Shown: piece by piece, positions 1-5,452 of the stretch
How positions within the stretch are numbered: the stretch's first letter is position 1
Layout of the letters: every line of letters begins with the position of its first letter
Source of the DNA: Acidaminococcus fermentans
GTDB lineage: Bacteria; Bacillota_C; Negativicutes; Acidaminococcales; Acidaminococcaceae
NCBI GenBank assembly: GCA_004555735.1
Contig: SFHH01000138.1
Location: forward strand, 1-5,452
DNA: 5,452 nt
Reading direction: 5' to 3'
The notes under the pieces: model-generated
Database searches by the model: none
What the model saw: only the letters and a program-made list of their open reading frames with translations
Told to the model about the DNA's origin: nothing
Program-made: the position numbers and the translations under genes

Positions 1-864
1 GGCATTGAACACGTCATTGACCGTAGCCAGGGGATGGTCTTTCCGGAGCATGGTGGGATGGACCCGAGCGCTCACGCCTTTCCCTTCCTTCTGCTTGGCA
101 ATGCCCAGCAGTTTGATCACATACCCCAGTTCGTCGGCGTATTCGATATCCCGGGAAGAGATCTTATCGATGCCTTCCACATACACATCGTCCAGGTTCA
201 CCCGGCTGTTGAAAGCGATGGAGGCCAGGATGGCAATCTTCCGGGCCGCGTCGAAGCCTCCCACATCGGCCGTGGGATCGCTTTCTGCATACCCTTTTTC
301 CTGGGCTTCTTTCAGCACTTCAGCAAAATCCATATGGTCCTGGGTCATCTTGGTGAGCATATAGTTGGTGGTCCCATTGATGATCCCCATGATTTTGCTG
401 ATTTTGTTGGCTGCCAAGCTTTCCTTCAGTGGCCGGATGATGGGGATCCCCCCGGCCACAGCTGCTTCAAAGAGGAAGTCCACATGATTGGCAGCGGCCA
501 GTTCGAAGAGTTCTTTCCCGTGGGTGGCCACCACATCTTTGTTGGCGGTGACTACATTTTTCCCGGCTTTCAGGGCCGCTTCAATATATTCCAGTGCTGG
601 ATGCTCCCGGCCCATCAGTTCCACCACCACATCGATTTCCGGATCCTCCACGATGTCTTCGATCTTATCCGTCGTTGCCAAGCTGGCATCTAGAGCCCGG
701 ACTTTTTCTGGATGGCGGGCCAGGACTTTTTTGATGCAGATTTCTGCCCCTACCCGTTCCGTGATGAGCGGCCGATTCTGGTTCAGTACCAGGATCACAC
801 CGCCGCCTACCGTTCCGGCTCCCAGCAGTCCGATATTGATCTTTCTTTGTTTTGCCTTAGCCAA
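1..864 (-). CDS. hom: Homoserine dehydrogenase, N-terminal 288 residues (3' end beyond window)
   Basis: Reduces aspartate 4-semialdehyde to homoserine with NAD(P)H, the branch point towards threonine and methionine, in the cytosol. Seen: a Rossmann dinucleotide-binding loop GLLGAGTVGGG at residues 12-22; TANK at 106-109, whose Lys matches the catalytic Lys of the family; the substrate-domain motif GIINGTTNYML at 160-170; and YAESDPTADVGGFDAARK at 192-209, which keeps the family's Glu (194), Asp (205) and catalytic Lys (209). The reading frame is open to base 1, so roughly the last third is missing; in most bacterial enzymes this would include a C-terminal ACT domain that binds threonine, but it cannot be seen here. 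I chose the TTG at 864-862 as start because a strong GAGGAGG lies 9 nt upstream. An in-frame ATG at 873 directly abuts that site and is badly spaced. The gene follows the pheB-like gene on the same strand, and thrB/thrC might follow outside the window (inference). Confidence 0.95.
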   Translation of the reverse strand, partial: MAKAKQRKINIGLLGAGTVGGGVILVLNQNRPLITERVGAEICIKKVLARHPEKVRALDASLATTDKIEDIVEDPEIDVVVELMGREHPALEYIEAALKAGKNVVTANKDVVATHGKELFELAAANHVDFLFEAAVAGGIPIIRPLKESLAANKISKIMGIINGTTNYMLTKMTQDHMDFAEVLKEAQEKGYAESDPTADVGGFDAARKIAILASIAFNSRVNLDDVYVEGIDKISSRDIEYADELGYVIKLLGIAKQKEGKGVSARVHPTMLRKDHPLATVNDVFNA

Positions 865-873
865 TCCCCTCAT

Positions 874-880
874 CCTCCTC
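874..880 (-). promoter_or_regulatory. Ribosome binding site that decides the hom start
   Basis: The minus strand reads GAGGAGG, a near-perfect anti-16S match. It touches the in-frame ATG at 873 with no spacer, but sits 9 nt from the in-frame TTG at 864. The normal spacing therefore favours TTG as the real start and adds three residues of doubt (MRG) at the N-terminus. Confidence 0.75.
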
Positions 881-916
881 GTTGTAAAGGGGCTGCCGGA
901 ATCGACAGCCCACAAC
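881..916 (-). other. Stem-loop immediately upstream of the hom ribosome binding site
   Basis: In the RNA sense (minus strand) an outer 5-bp stem GTTGT/ACAAC and an inner 9-bp stem (GGGCTGTCG with CGGCAGCCC, one G-U pair) enclose the loop ATTC, with a 4-nt bulge CTTT on the 3' side. The base of the stem directly abuts GAGGAGG at 874-880. There is no U-run after it, so it does not look like an intrinsic terminator. It could modulate translation initiation or act as a processing or stability element; the function is inference. The rest of the gap up to the pheB stop at 979 shows nothing I can name with confidence. Confidence 0.5.
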
Positions 917-978
917 AATCCATCTTTTCCAATTGTCAACAGACCCGGCAAGCGACCTTCCAACCGGCTGCCAGTCTC

Positions 979-1431
979 TCAGTCCACCTGTCCCAGTACG
1001 TCCAGGCGCTTCACTCCTTCGATCAGCCGGAGTTTGTCCAGCAAAGCTTCCATATCGATGGTCAGGTATTTGGTCTCTACAGAGATGGTGGTATTGGCTA
1101 CTCCCTGGAGAGGCACGCCCTGGTTGATGGTGATGACGCTCCCACCGTCACCGGCAATAGTATTGAGCACACTGGAAAGGACACCGGGTTTGTGTTCCAG
1201 CAGGAGAGAAATGGTGATGACCTTTTCTTTGCTGGCATCATAAAACGGGAATACATAGTCCTTGTATTTGTAATAGGCACTGCGGCTCAGCCCTACCTTG
1301 CTCACCGCTTCATTGACCGTCTTCATCTTTCCTCGTTTCAGGATTTCTTTGACCAGGATGGTTTTTTTGATTGCTTCGGGGAGAATTTCTTCTCTGACTA
1401 AATAAAATTCGGATTTCTTCTCATTGGCCAT
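979..1431 (-). CDS. pheB: PheB/UPF0735-type ACT domain protein
   Basis: A 150-residue protein of the family annotated as PheB or UPF0735 ACT-domain protein. Seen: an N-terminal segment rich in charged residues; a helix-turn-helix-like stretch at about 38-60 (TVNEAVSKVGLSRSAYYKYK); then an ACT domain from about 71 to 148, with the typical strand-turn-helix LLLEHKPGVLSSVLNTIA at 76-93 and a second half around NQGVPLQGVANTTISVE. ACT domains bind amino acids and control enzymes of amino-acid metabolism. The old link of the name to chorismate mutase is not supported by anything visible here. The length is normal for the family. The ATG has GGAAAGGA about 10 nt upstream. Lying directly before hom, it is plausibly an amino-acid sensor or regulator for the homoserine branch; that role is inference, and whether it binds DNA is unknown. 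Confidence 0.88.
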   Translation of the reverse strand: MANEKKSEFYLVREEILPEAIKKTILVKEILKRGKMKTVNEAVSKVGLSRSAYYKYKDYVFPFYDASKEKVITISLLLEHKPGVLSSVLNTIAGDGGSVITINQGVPLQGVANTTISVETKYLTIDMEALLDKLRLIEGVKRLDVLGQVD

Positions 1432-1464
1432 GTGTCATCTATCCTTTCCATAAGAATCTTAATC

Positions 1465-1476
1465 CTTCCTAGGAAG
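1465..1476. promoter_or_regulatory. Perfect 12-bp palindrome at the predicted pheB transcription start (candidate operator)
   Basis: CTTCCTAGGAAG reads identically on both strands, with no central gap. It starts 2 nt after the -10 hexamer at 1479-1484 and covers the predicted start site (about 1472), a common position for a repressor operator. A second, imperfect palindrome TAAGAATCTTA lies just downstream at 1451-1461. The position is suggestive, but no known regulator site is recognised. Confidence 0.35.
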
Positions 1477-1478
1477 AC

Positions 1479-1507
1479 ATTATATCATACTGTTCCCTGA
1501 AATTCTA
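1479..1507 (-). promoter_or_regulatory. Extended -10 sigma-A-type promoter for pheB-hom
   Basis: On the minus strand TGATATAAT gives a perfect TATAAT (1484-1479) with the extended TGn motif just upstream. At 17 nt spacing the -35 position reads TAGAAT, only a 3/6 match that overlaps the gpsA stop codon. Extended -10 promoters tolerate a weak -35. Transcription would start near 1472 and leave a leader of about 40 nt before the pheB ATG at 1431. No terminator is visible between gpsA and this promoter, so read-through from gpsA is also possible. Confidence 0.6.
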
Positions 1508-2497
1508 CTCTTTCTTTGCAGTTCTTTTCATCAAATCGGCAATGGCCTGCTGGACTTGCTTTCCCTGGAACAGGACCTGGTAGAGCTGTTCGATGATGGG
1601 CATCTCTACCTGATGGCAGGCTGCCAGCTCCCGGACCACCGGGGCAGCGTTGATCCCTTCGATGACCATCCGAGTCCCCCCGGTAATTTCTTCCAGTGTC
1701 TTTCCCTGAGCCAGGGCATAGCCGGCTGAGCGGTTGCGGCTAAGGGGACTGGTGCAGGTCGCGATCAGGTCCCCAACCCCAGCCAGGCCGAAAAAGGTGG
1801 CCCGCCGAGCTCCCATCTTCACTCCCAGCCGGGTGATTTCCGCCAGGCCTCTGGTGATGAGGCCGGCCTGGGCGTTTTCCCCATACCCCAGACCGGAGAG
1901 CATCCCTCCCACCAGGGCGATGCAGTTCTTCACACAGCCGCACAGTTCGACTCCGATGAGATCCGTAGAGGTGTAAGGACGGAAATATCCATTCAGGAAA
2001 CATTGTTGGAGGAATCGGGCCTCTTTCATCTCCCGGCAGGCGATCACCGTAGCCGCCGGCTGTTTCTGAGCGATTTCCCGAGCCAGATTGGGACCGCTAA
2101 GAGCAGCGATAGCCCTGGCCCGGGGGAAGGTCTCCTCCAGGATATCCGTCATCAGCTTATGGCTGGCAAGATCAAACCCTTTGGTACAAGTCAGGACCAC
2201 CTGATCCTGACAGTCTGTGAATCTGGCTGCCTGCTGGGCAATAGCCCCCATCCCTTTGGAAGGGACTACAAAGACCAGGACTTCCGCCTCTGCCACAGCT
2301 TCCTGGAGGTCGGAGGTAATGGCAAGGGCCGGAGACAGCCGGAGATCCGGCAGATAGTCCTCGTTGCACCGTGTCTCTTGGATCTTTTTTGCCTTTTCCG
2401 GATTCCGGGCCCAGAGGACCGTCTCATGCCCGTTCTCCGCCAGGATCTGGGCCAGGACGGTCCCCCAGCTCCCGGCTCCTATGACTGCAGCTTTCAT
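1505..2497 (-). CDS. gpsA: NAD(P)H-dependent glycerol-3-phosphate dehydrogenase
   Basis: Cytosolic enzyme that reduces dihydroxyacetone phosphate to sn-glycerol 3-phosphate, the backbone for phospholipids. At 330 residues it has the family length. Seen: the N-terminal dinucleotide-binding loop GAGSWGT at 7-13; NPEK at 32-35, near the cofactor ribose-binding turn; TKG with Lys106; SGPNLAREIA at 134-143; the catalytic-region Lys190 in CVKN; and the C-terminal substrate motif AGVGDLIATCTSPLSRNR at 239-256, with Asp243, Arg254 and Asn255. The ATG has AAAGGAG 8 nt upstream. Its product is the substrate of PlsY, encoded just upstream, so the two form a functional pair, although an intrinsic terminator lies between them. 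Three cysteines (186, 188, 192) flank the catalytic Lys where GALKN is more usual; this is not expected to abolish activity. Confidence 0.97.
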   Translation of the reverse strand: MKAAVIGAGSWGTVLAQILAENGHETVLWARNPEKAKKIQETRCNEDYLPDLRLSPALAITSDLQEAVAEAEVLVFVVPSKGMGAIAQQAARFTDCQDQVVLTCTKGFDLASHKLMTDILEETFPRARAIAALSGPNLAREIAQKQPAATVIACREMKEARFLQQCFLNGYFRPYTSTDLIGVELCGCVKNCIALVGGMLSGLGYGENAQAGLITRGLAEITRLGVKMGARRATFFGLAGVGDLIATCTSPLSRNRSAGYALAQGKTLEEITGGTRMVIEGINAAPVVRELAACHQVEMPIIEQLYQVLFQGKQVQQAIADLMKRTAKKE

Positions 2498-2517
2498 GGT
2501 TTCAACTCCTTTGCATT

Positions 2518-2552
2518 AAAAAAAGGACTGTTGCTTGGGCAACAGCCCCTTT
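2518..2552 (-). terminator. Intrinsic terminator between plsY and gpsA
   Basis: In the RNA sense, AAAGGGGCTGTTGC pairs with GCAACAGTCCTTT across the loop CCAA. The core is a perfect 7-bp stem, extended by G-C and G-U pairs and finally A-U pairs, and it runs into seven consecutive T at 2524-2518. This is a canonical rho-independent terminator for the fni-der-plsY transcript. Only about 20 nt separate the T-run from the gpsA start, so gpsA expression must come from read-through or from an upstream promoter that passes this structure. Confidence 0.85.
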
Positions 2553-2559
2553 GGCCGCG

Positions 2560-2576
2560 GGTCGCGAGTCGCGACC
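2560..2576. repeat. GTCGCGA tandem heptamer forming a near-perfect palindrome
   Basis: GGTCGCGA-G-TCGCGACC is an inverted repeat with 8-bp arms around one central base. It also contains the heptamer GTCGCGA twice in tandem (2561-2567 and 2568-2574). As RNA it would fold into a 7-bp GC-rich stem with a 3-nt loop. It lies between two other hairpins in the plsY-gpsA gap. It could be a dispersed intergenic repeat, a protein site, or part of a transcript 3' structure; its identity is unknown. Confidence 0.6.
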
Positions 2577-2600
2577 GGGGTGTGAATCCTTTCACACCCC
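2577..2600. repeat. Perfect 10-bp stem, 4-nt loop hairpin just after plsY
   Basis: GGGGTGTGAA and TTCACACCCC are perfect complements around a 4-nt loop (AGGA in the transcript sense). The structure begins 2 nt after the plsY stop codon. No U-run follows, so it is not an intrinsic terminator by itself. It more likely protects the plsY mRNA 3' end or forms part of a composite structure with the next two hairpins (inference). Confidence 0.6.
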
Positions 2601-2602
2601 TA

Positions 2603-3205
2603 TCATTTCTTCCAATGCCCCTGACGGATCTTGCTTTCTGTGCCGTTCTTCAGGCGGATCAGGTTCTGATAGTGCCGAGCCACTACCACCACCGCACAAA
2701 GAGCCACAAAGGCTACCAGACGCCAGTCATAGCCCAGATACCAGGCGGTGAAAGGAGCTGAGACGGCTGCCAGGATGGACCCCAGGGACACATACCGGGT
2801 GACGAACACGGTCGCCAGCCAAATGGTCAGAGCGAATACGGCCACTTCCGGCATGAAGTACAACAGGATGCCCAGCCCAGTGGCTACTCCTTTGCCCCCT
2901 TTGAACCCGCACATCCAGGAAAAACTGTGCCCCAGGATGGCGCAGGCGGCACAGACCAGGAGTACGGACAGATCCGGGGAAACGAAACGATCGACCAGGC
3001 AGAGTGCCAGTACCCCCTTCAGCAGATCTCCCAAGAGGACGAAAGAGGCCATCCGCGCGCCCACGGTCCGGAACACATTAGTGGCTCCGATATTGTGGCT
3101 CCCATAATCCCGGATATCGATCCCGCAGACCAGCTTCACCAAGAGCAGCCCACAAGAGATGGAGCCCAGGAGATATCCAATCACTGCACTCAACACATAG
3201 TCCAT
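2603..3205 (-). CDS. plsY: Acyl-phosphate:glycerol-3-phosphate acyltransferase PlsY
   Basis: Integral membrane enzyme that transfers an acyl group from acyl-phosphate (made by PlsX) to glycerol 3-phosphate, giving lysophosphatidate. The 200 residues match the family length and are strongly hydrophobic, with several membrane segments (about 3-25, 53-73, 78-98, 110-135, 138-158 and 162-178). Family motifs: RDYGSHNIGATNV at 32-44, GDLLKG at 59-64, GHSFSWMCGFKGGKGVAT at 92-109, and RHYQNLIRLKNGTE at 177-190. GSISCG at 14-19 and GHSFS at 92-96 carry Ser where Pro is usual. The gene begins 15 nt after the der stop. Its ribosome binding site is poorly spaced: TAAGGACGG overlaps the der stop about 12 nt from the ATG, so translation is probably coupled to der. 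Confidence 0.96.
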   Translation of the reverse strand: MDYVLSAVIGYLLGSISCGLLLVKLVCGIDIRDYGSHNIGATNVFRTVGARMASFVLLGDLLKGVLALCLVDRFVSPDLSVLLVCAACAILGHSFSWMCGFKGGKGVATGLGILLYFMPEVAVFALTIWLATVFVTRYVSLGSILAAVSAPFTAWYLGYDWRLVAFVALCAVVVVARHYQNLIRLKNGTESKIRQGHWKK

Positions 3206-3220
3206 AGTCTGTTTCCGTCC

Positions 3221-4552
3221 TTATGCCTCGTCCTCGTTCTTGCCCCGGACGATGATGTTGATGGGGGTTCCCTTGAACCCGAAAGCTTCCCGCAGCTGAT
3301 TTTCCAGGTACCGCTGATAGGAGAAATGCATGATTTCCGGTTCGTTGCAGAAAATCACGAAGGTAGGCGGTTTCACTTTCACCTGGGTGGTATAGAGGAT
3401 CTTCAGCCGCTTGCCCTTTTCCATAGGGGGCTGGTTCATGGCCACCGCGTCAGTCACGACCTGATTCAGGACACTGGTAGAGATCCGCATGGCGTTGGCT
3501 TCTGCCGCATCTTTGATCATTTCCGGCAGCCGGCTGATCCGCTGCTGGGTCAGGGCCGACACATACACTACATTGGCATAGGGCATGAAGATCAGTTCAT
3601 GGCGGATCTGCTTGGTGAATTCTTCCGTGGACATGACGGTCTTGTTGGGATACAGATCCCACTTGTTCACCACGATGACGATTCCCTTGCCCGCTTCATG
3701 GGCATAGCCGGCGATCTTCTTATCCTGTTCCGTGATCCCTTCCACGGCATTGAGTACCAAGAGCACTACATCGCTGCGGTCCACAGCCCGGAGGGTCCGG
3801 ATGATGCTGTATTTTTCGATGGGTTCATCGATCTTTCCCTTCCGGCGCATACCGGCCGTATCGATGAACAGATAGGTCTGGCCGTCTTTTTCTACCGGGA
3901 CATCGATGGCATCCCGGGTCGTCCCAGCCACATCACTGACAATGGAACGGGTCTGGCCGATGATGTCATTGAAGATGGAAGATTTGCCTACATTGGGCCG
4001 GCCGATGATGGCCACCTTGATCACATCTTCGCTGTCCTCTTCGTCATCGTCTTCCGGCGGGAATTTTTCTACCACAGCGTCCAGCAGATCCCCTAGATTC
4101 AGCCGGTTGGATGCAGAGATCAGGAAGGGTTCCCCGATTCCCAGATTATAGAATTCATAGGCTTCTGCCTCCTGTTTGGGGGTGTCCGCTTTGTTGACTG
4201 CCAGGACCACCGGTTTCCGGGACTGCCGGAGCATCTTGGCCACTTCCAGGTCATCTGTGGTGATTCCCGTCCGGGCATCACACACGAATAAGATCACATC
4301 CGCTTCCCGGACAGCTATTTCTGCTTGCTGCCGGATGGAAACGGCAATGGAATCCGTGTTCTGCATTTCGATCCCGCCCGTATCCACCATGGTGAACTTC
4401 CTGTCCAGCCATTCTGCATCAGCGTAGAGACGGTCCCGGGTCACGCCGGGAGTATCCTCCACGATGGAAATCCGGCTGTCAGCAAATATATTAAATAGTG
4501 TTGATTTGCCGACGTTAGGTCTGCCGACAATGGCAACTATGGGTTTGCTCAT
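3221..4552 (-). CDS. der: Ribosome biogenesis GTPase Der (EngA)
   Basis: Essential GTPase with two tandem G domains that binds the 50S subunit and acts in its late assembly. The 443 residues match the family length. Domain 1: G1 GRPNVGKS at 10-17, PGVTRD at 35-40, G3 DTGG at 57-60, G4 NKAD at 120-123, G5 SAS at 146-148. An acidic linker follows at about 166-176. Domain 2: G1 GRPNVGKS at 184-191, G2 TT at 211-212, G3 DTAG at 231-234, G4 NKWD at 296-299, G5 SA at 332-333. The C-terminal KH-like domain spans about 355-443. All nucleotide-binding motifs are intact in both domains. The ATG has AAGAGG 9 nt upstream, and the gene starts 15 nt after the fni stop, which supports one operon with fni and plsY. 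Confidence 0.98.
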   Translation of the reverse strand: MSKPIVAIVGRPNVGKSTLFNIFADSRISIVEDTPGVTRDRLYADAEWLDRKFTMVDTGGIEMQNTDSIAVSIRQQAEIAVREADVILFVCDARTGITTDDLEVAKMLRQSRKPVVLAVNKADTPKQEAEAYEFYNLGIGEPFLISASNRLNLGDLLDAVVEKFPPEDDDEEDSEDVIKVAIIGRPNVGKSSIFNDIIGQTRSIVSDVAGTTRDAIDVPVEKDGQTYLFIDTAGMRRKGKIDEPIEKYSIIRTLRAVDRSDVVLLVLNAVEGITEQDKKIAGYAHEAGKGIVIVVNKWDLYPNKTVMSTEEFTKQIRHELIFMPYANVVYVSALTQQRISRLPEMIKDAAEANAMRISTSVLNQVVTDAVAMNQPPMEKGKRLKILYTTQVKVKPPTFVIFCNEPEIMHFSYQRYLENQLREAFGFKGTPINIIVRGKNEDEA

Positions 4553-4567
4553 GGAAATGAACCTCTT

Positions 4568-5452
4568 TCAATTGTATTCATGATCCCCGTAGGGAAAGGA
4601 GCGGACGGCTGCAGCCAGGTCCCCGGTAAAATAATACCGTACCCGCCGCAGCTCATCCTCTCTGGTACACCCGGTCAGGGTGTAGAAATCTTTCACTGCT
4701 TCCAGCAAGTTATGGATCCAGTCGATGGCATTCTGGGTCCCGCCGGCCTGGATCAGCCGCAGGATATTGCCAGCCATCCCCACTGCATTGGCTCCCAGCA
4801 TCCGGGCCTTGAATACGTCCAAAGCCGACCGGATCCCGCCGGAAGCGATGATGCCTTGCTGCCAGCCTTTTGCTTCTACCACTTCCAAAAGGGAAAGGGC
4901 CGAAGGAATCCCCCATTGGGCGAGTTCCCGGTTCCCCTCCGGATAGCGGCAGCCTTCGATGGCTGGGAAATTGGTCCCGCCGGCACCTCCGGTGTCCAGG
5001 ATGGACACTCCGCAGTCCAGCAGGCGTCTGGCATCTTCCCTGGCCATGCCGCAGCCTGTTTCTTTGACGATCACAGGGACTTCTGACACGGCACAGATGG
5101 CTGCGATCTGTTCCAGCCAATGGGAAAAATCCCGGTCCCCTTCTTCCATGGCCAGTTCCTGGGCACTGTTCAGATGGATCTGGAGTGCCTGGGCCTGGAT
5201 CATGTCCACCGCCCGTCTCGCCTCATCAGGAGTCGCCAGGGCACTGACATTAGCAAAGAGCAGCCCCTGGGGGTTCACCTGCCGGGCAATGGCAAAAGTG
5301 TCCTCATACAGCCCCTTCCGCACGGCTCCGTACTGGGACCCTACCGCCATGGCACAGCCCGTTTCCCGAGCTGCCACAGCCAGTTCTCCATTGATGGCTT
5401 TCACCGCTTCTGCACCGCCGGTGATGGCATTGATCACCAAAGGGTGGGGCAG
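4568..5452 (-). CDS. fni: Type 2 isopentenyl-diphosphate delta-isomerase, C-terminal 294 residues (5' end beyond window)
   Basis: FMN-dependent enzyme that interconverts IPP and DMAPP for isoprenoid synthesis; TIM-barrel fold related to FMN-dependent dehydrogenases, cytosolic. The frame is open through base 5452 (LPHPLVINAITGG at its visible start), so about 50 N-terminal residues are missing. The TTG at 5440 is an internal Leu and not the start. Numbering from the first visible residue, motifs are VGSQ at 37-40, QIHLNSAQELAMEEGDRDF at 91-109 (with the conserved His, Asn, Gln and the metal-binding Glu region), PVIVKETGCGMA at 126-137, DTGGAGGTNFPAIE at 153-166, and the FMN phosphate-binding ASGGIRSALDVFKARMLGA at 203-221 followed by GMAG at 225-228. 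The type 2 enzyme is typical of many Firmicutes; whether the cell uses the MEP or mevalonate route cannot be seen here. It leads directly into der. Confidence 0.95.
   Translation of the reverse strand: MPHPLVINAITGGAEAVKAINGELAVAARETGCAMAVGSQYGAVRKGLYEDTFAIARQVNPQGLLFANVSALATPDEARRAVDMIQAQALQIHLNSAQELAMEEGDRDFSHWLEQIAAICAVSEVPVIVKETGCGMAREDARRLLDCGVSILDTGGAGGTNFPAIEGCRYPEGNRELAQWGIPSALSLLEVVEAKGWQQGIIASGGIRSALDVFKARMLGANAVGMAGNILRLIQAGGTQNAIDWIHNLLEAVKDFYTLTGCTREDELRRVRYYFTGDLAAAVRSFPYGDHEYN

Noticed and set aside
34..693. A 219-codon plus-strand open frame opposite hom, plus similar ones opposite pheB, gpsA and fni
   Set aside because: All overlap strongly supported minus-strand genes and show shadow-like composition and no family motifs.
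871..873. ATG at 873 as the hom start
   Set aside because: The strong GAGGAGG directly abuts it with no spacer, whereas the in-frame TTG at 864 has a normal 9-nt spacing.
912..939. Perfect -35 TTGACA (939-934) upstream of hom
   Set aside because: The best hexamer at acceptable spacing is TGTTGT, a poor -10 (3/6), and the start would fall inside the stem-loop; an internal promoter is possible but unsupported.
865..978. T-box, riboswitch or threonine-codon attenuator before hom
   Set aside because: The gap is too short, lacks a specifier or T-box motif, has no U-run terminator, and no Thr-rich leader peptide is present.
2512..2544. Possible gpsA promoter TTGCCC-16 nt-TTTAAT overlapping the terminator
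   Set aside because: The start of transcription would fall inside the gpsA ribosome binding site, and the hexamers are made of terminator stem and T-run sequence.
2927..4096. A 389-codon open frame on the plus strand opposite plsY and der
   Set aside because: It is antisense to two well-conserved genes with intact motifs, has no recognisable domain, and is rich in His, Gly, Asp and Pro, as expected from a complementary frame.

Overview
The window suggests a bacterial chromosome of the Firmicutes, most likely class Negativicutes (an Acidaminococcus-like organism). This rests on the fni-der-plsY-gpsA gene order, the moderately high GC, frequent CGG arginine codons, and Firmicutes-style GGAGG ribosome binding sites. 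The lineage is inferred from general familiarity and not from a database search.

All supported genes lie on the minus strand, so transcription runs from high to low coordinates. In that order they are: type 2 isopentenyl-diphosphate isomerase (fni, 5' end cut off by the window edge), the double-GTPase ribosome assembly factor Der, the membrane acyltransferase PlsY, NAD(P)H-dependent glycerol-3-phosphate dehydrogenase GpsA, a PheB-type ACT-domain protein, and homoserine dehydrogenase (hom, 3' end cut off). fni-der and der-plsY are each separated by 15 nt and look like one transcription unit. A 105-nt gap between plsY and gpsA holds three consecutive hairpins, the last a canonical intrinsic terminator just ahead of the gpsA ribosome binding site. 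The 73-nt gap after gpsA carries an extended -10 promoter and a perfect 12-bp palindrome at the predicted transcription start. The gap of about 114 nt before hom carries a stem-loop abutting its ribosome binding site.

Functionally, PlsY and GpsA act together: GpsA makes sn-glycerol 3-phosphate from dihydroxyacetone phosphate, and PlsY acylates it in the first committed step of phospholipid synthesis. Fni balances IPP and DMAPP for isoprenoids, and Der serves 50S ribosome maturation. The pheB-hom pair starts a separate amino-acid module (threonine/methionine branch of the aspartate pathway) with its own promoter.

The protein content is conserved housekeeping. I see no mobile element, CRISPR array, tRNA or rRNA, and no evidence for a new multi-gene system. 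The points worth a second look are in the intergenic regions.
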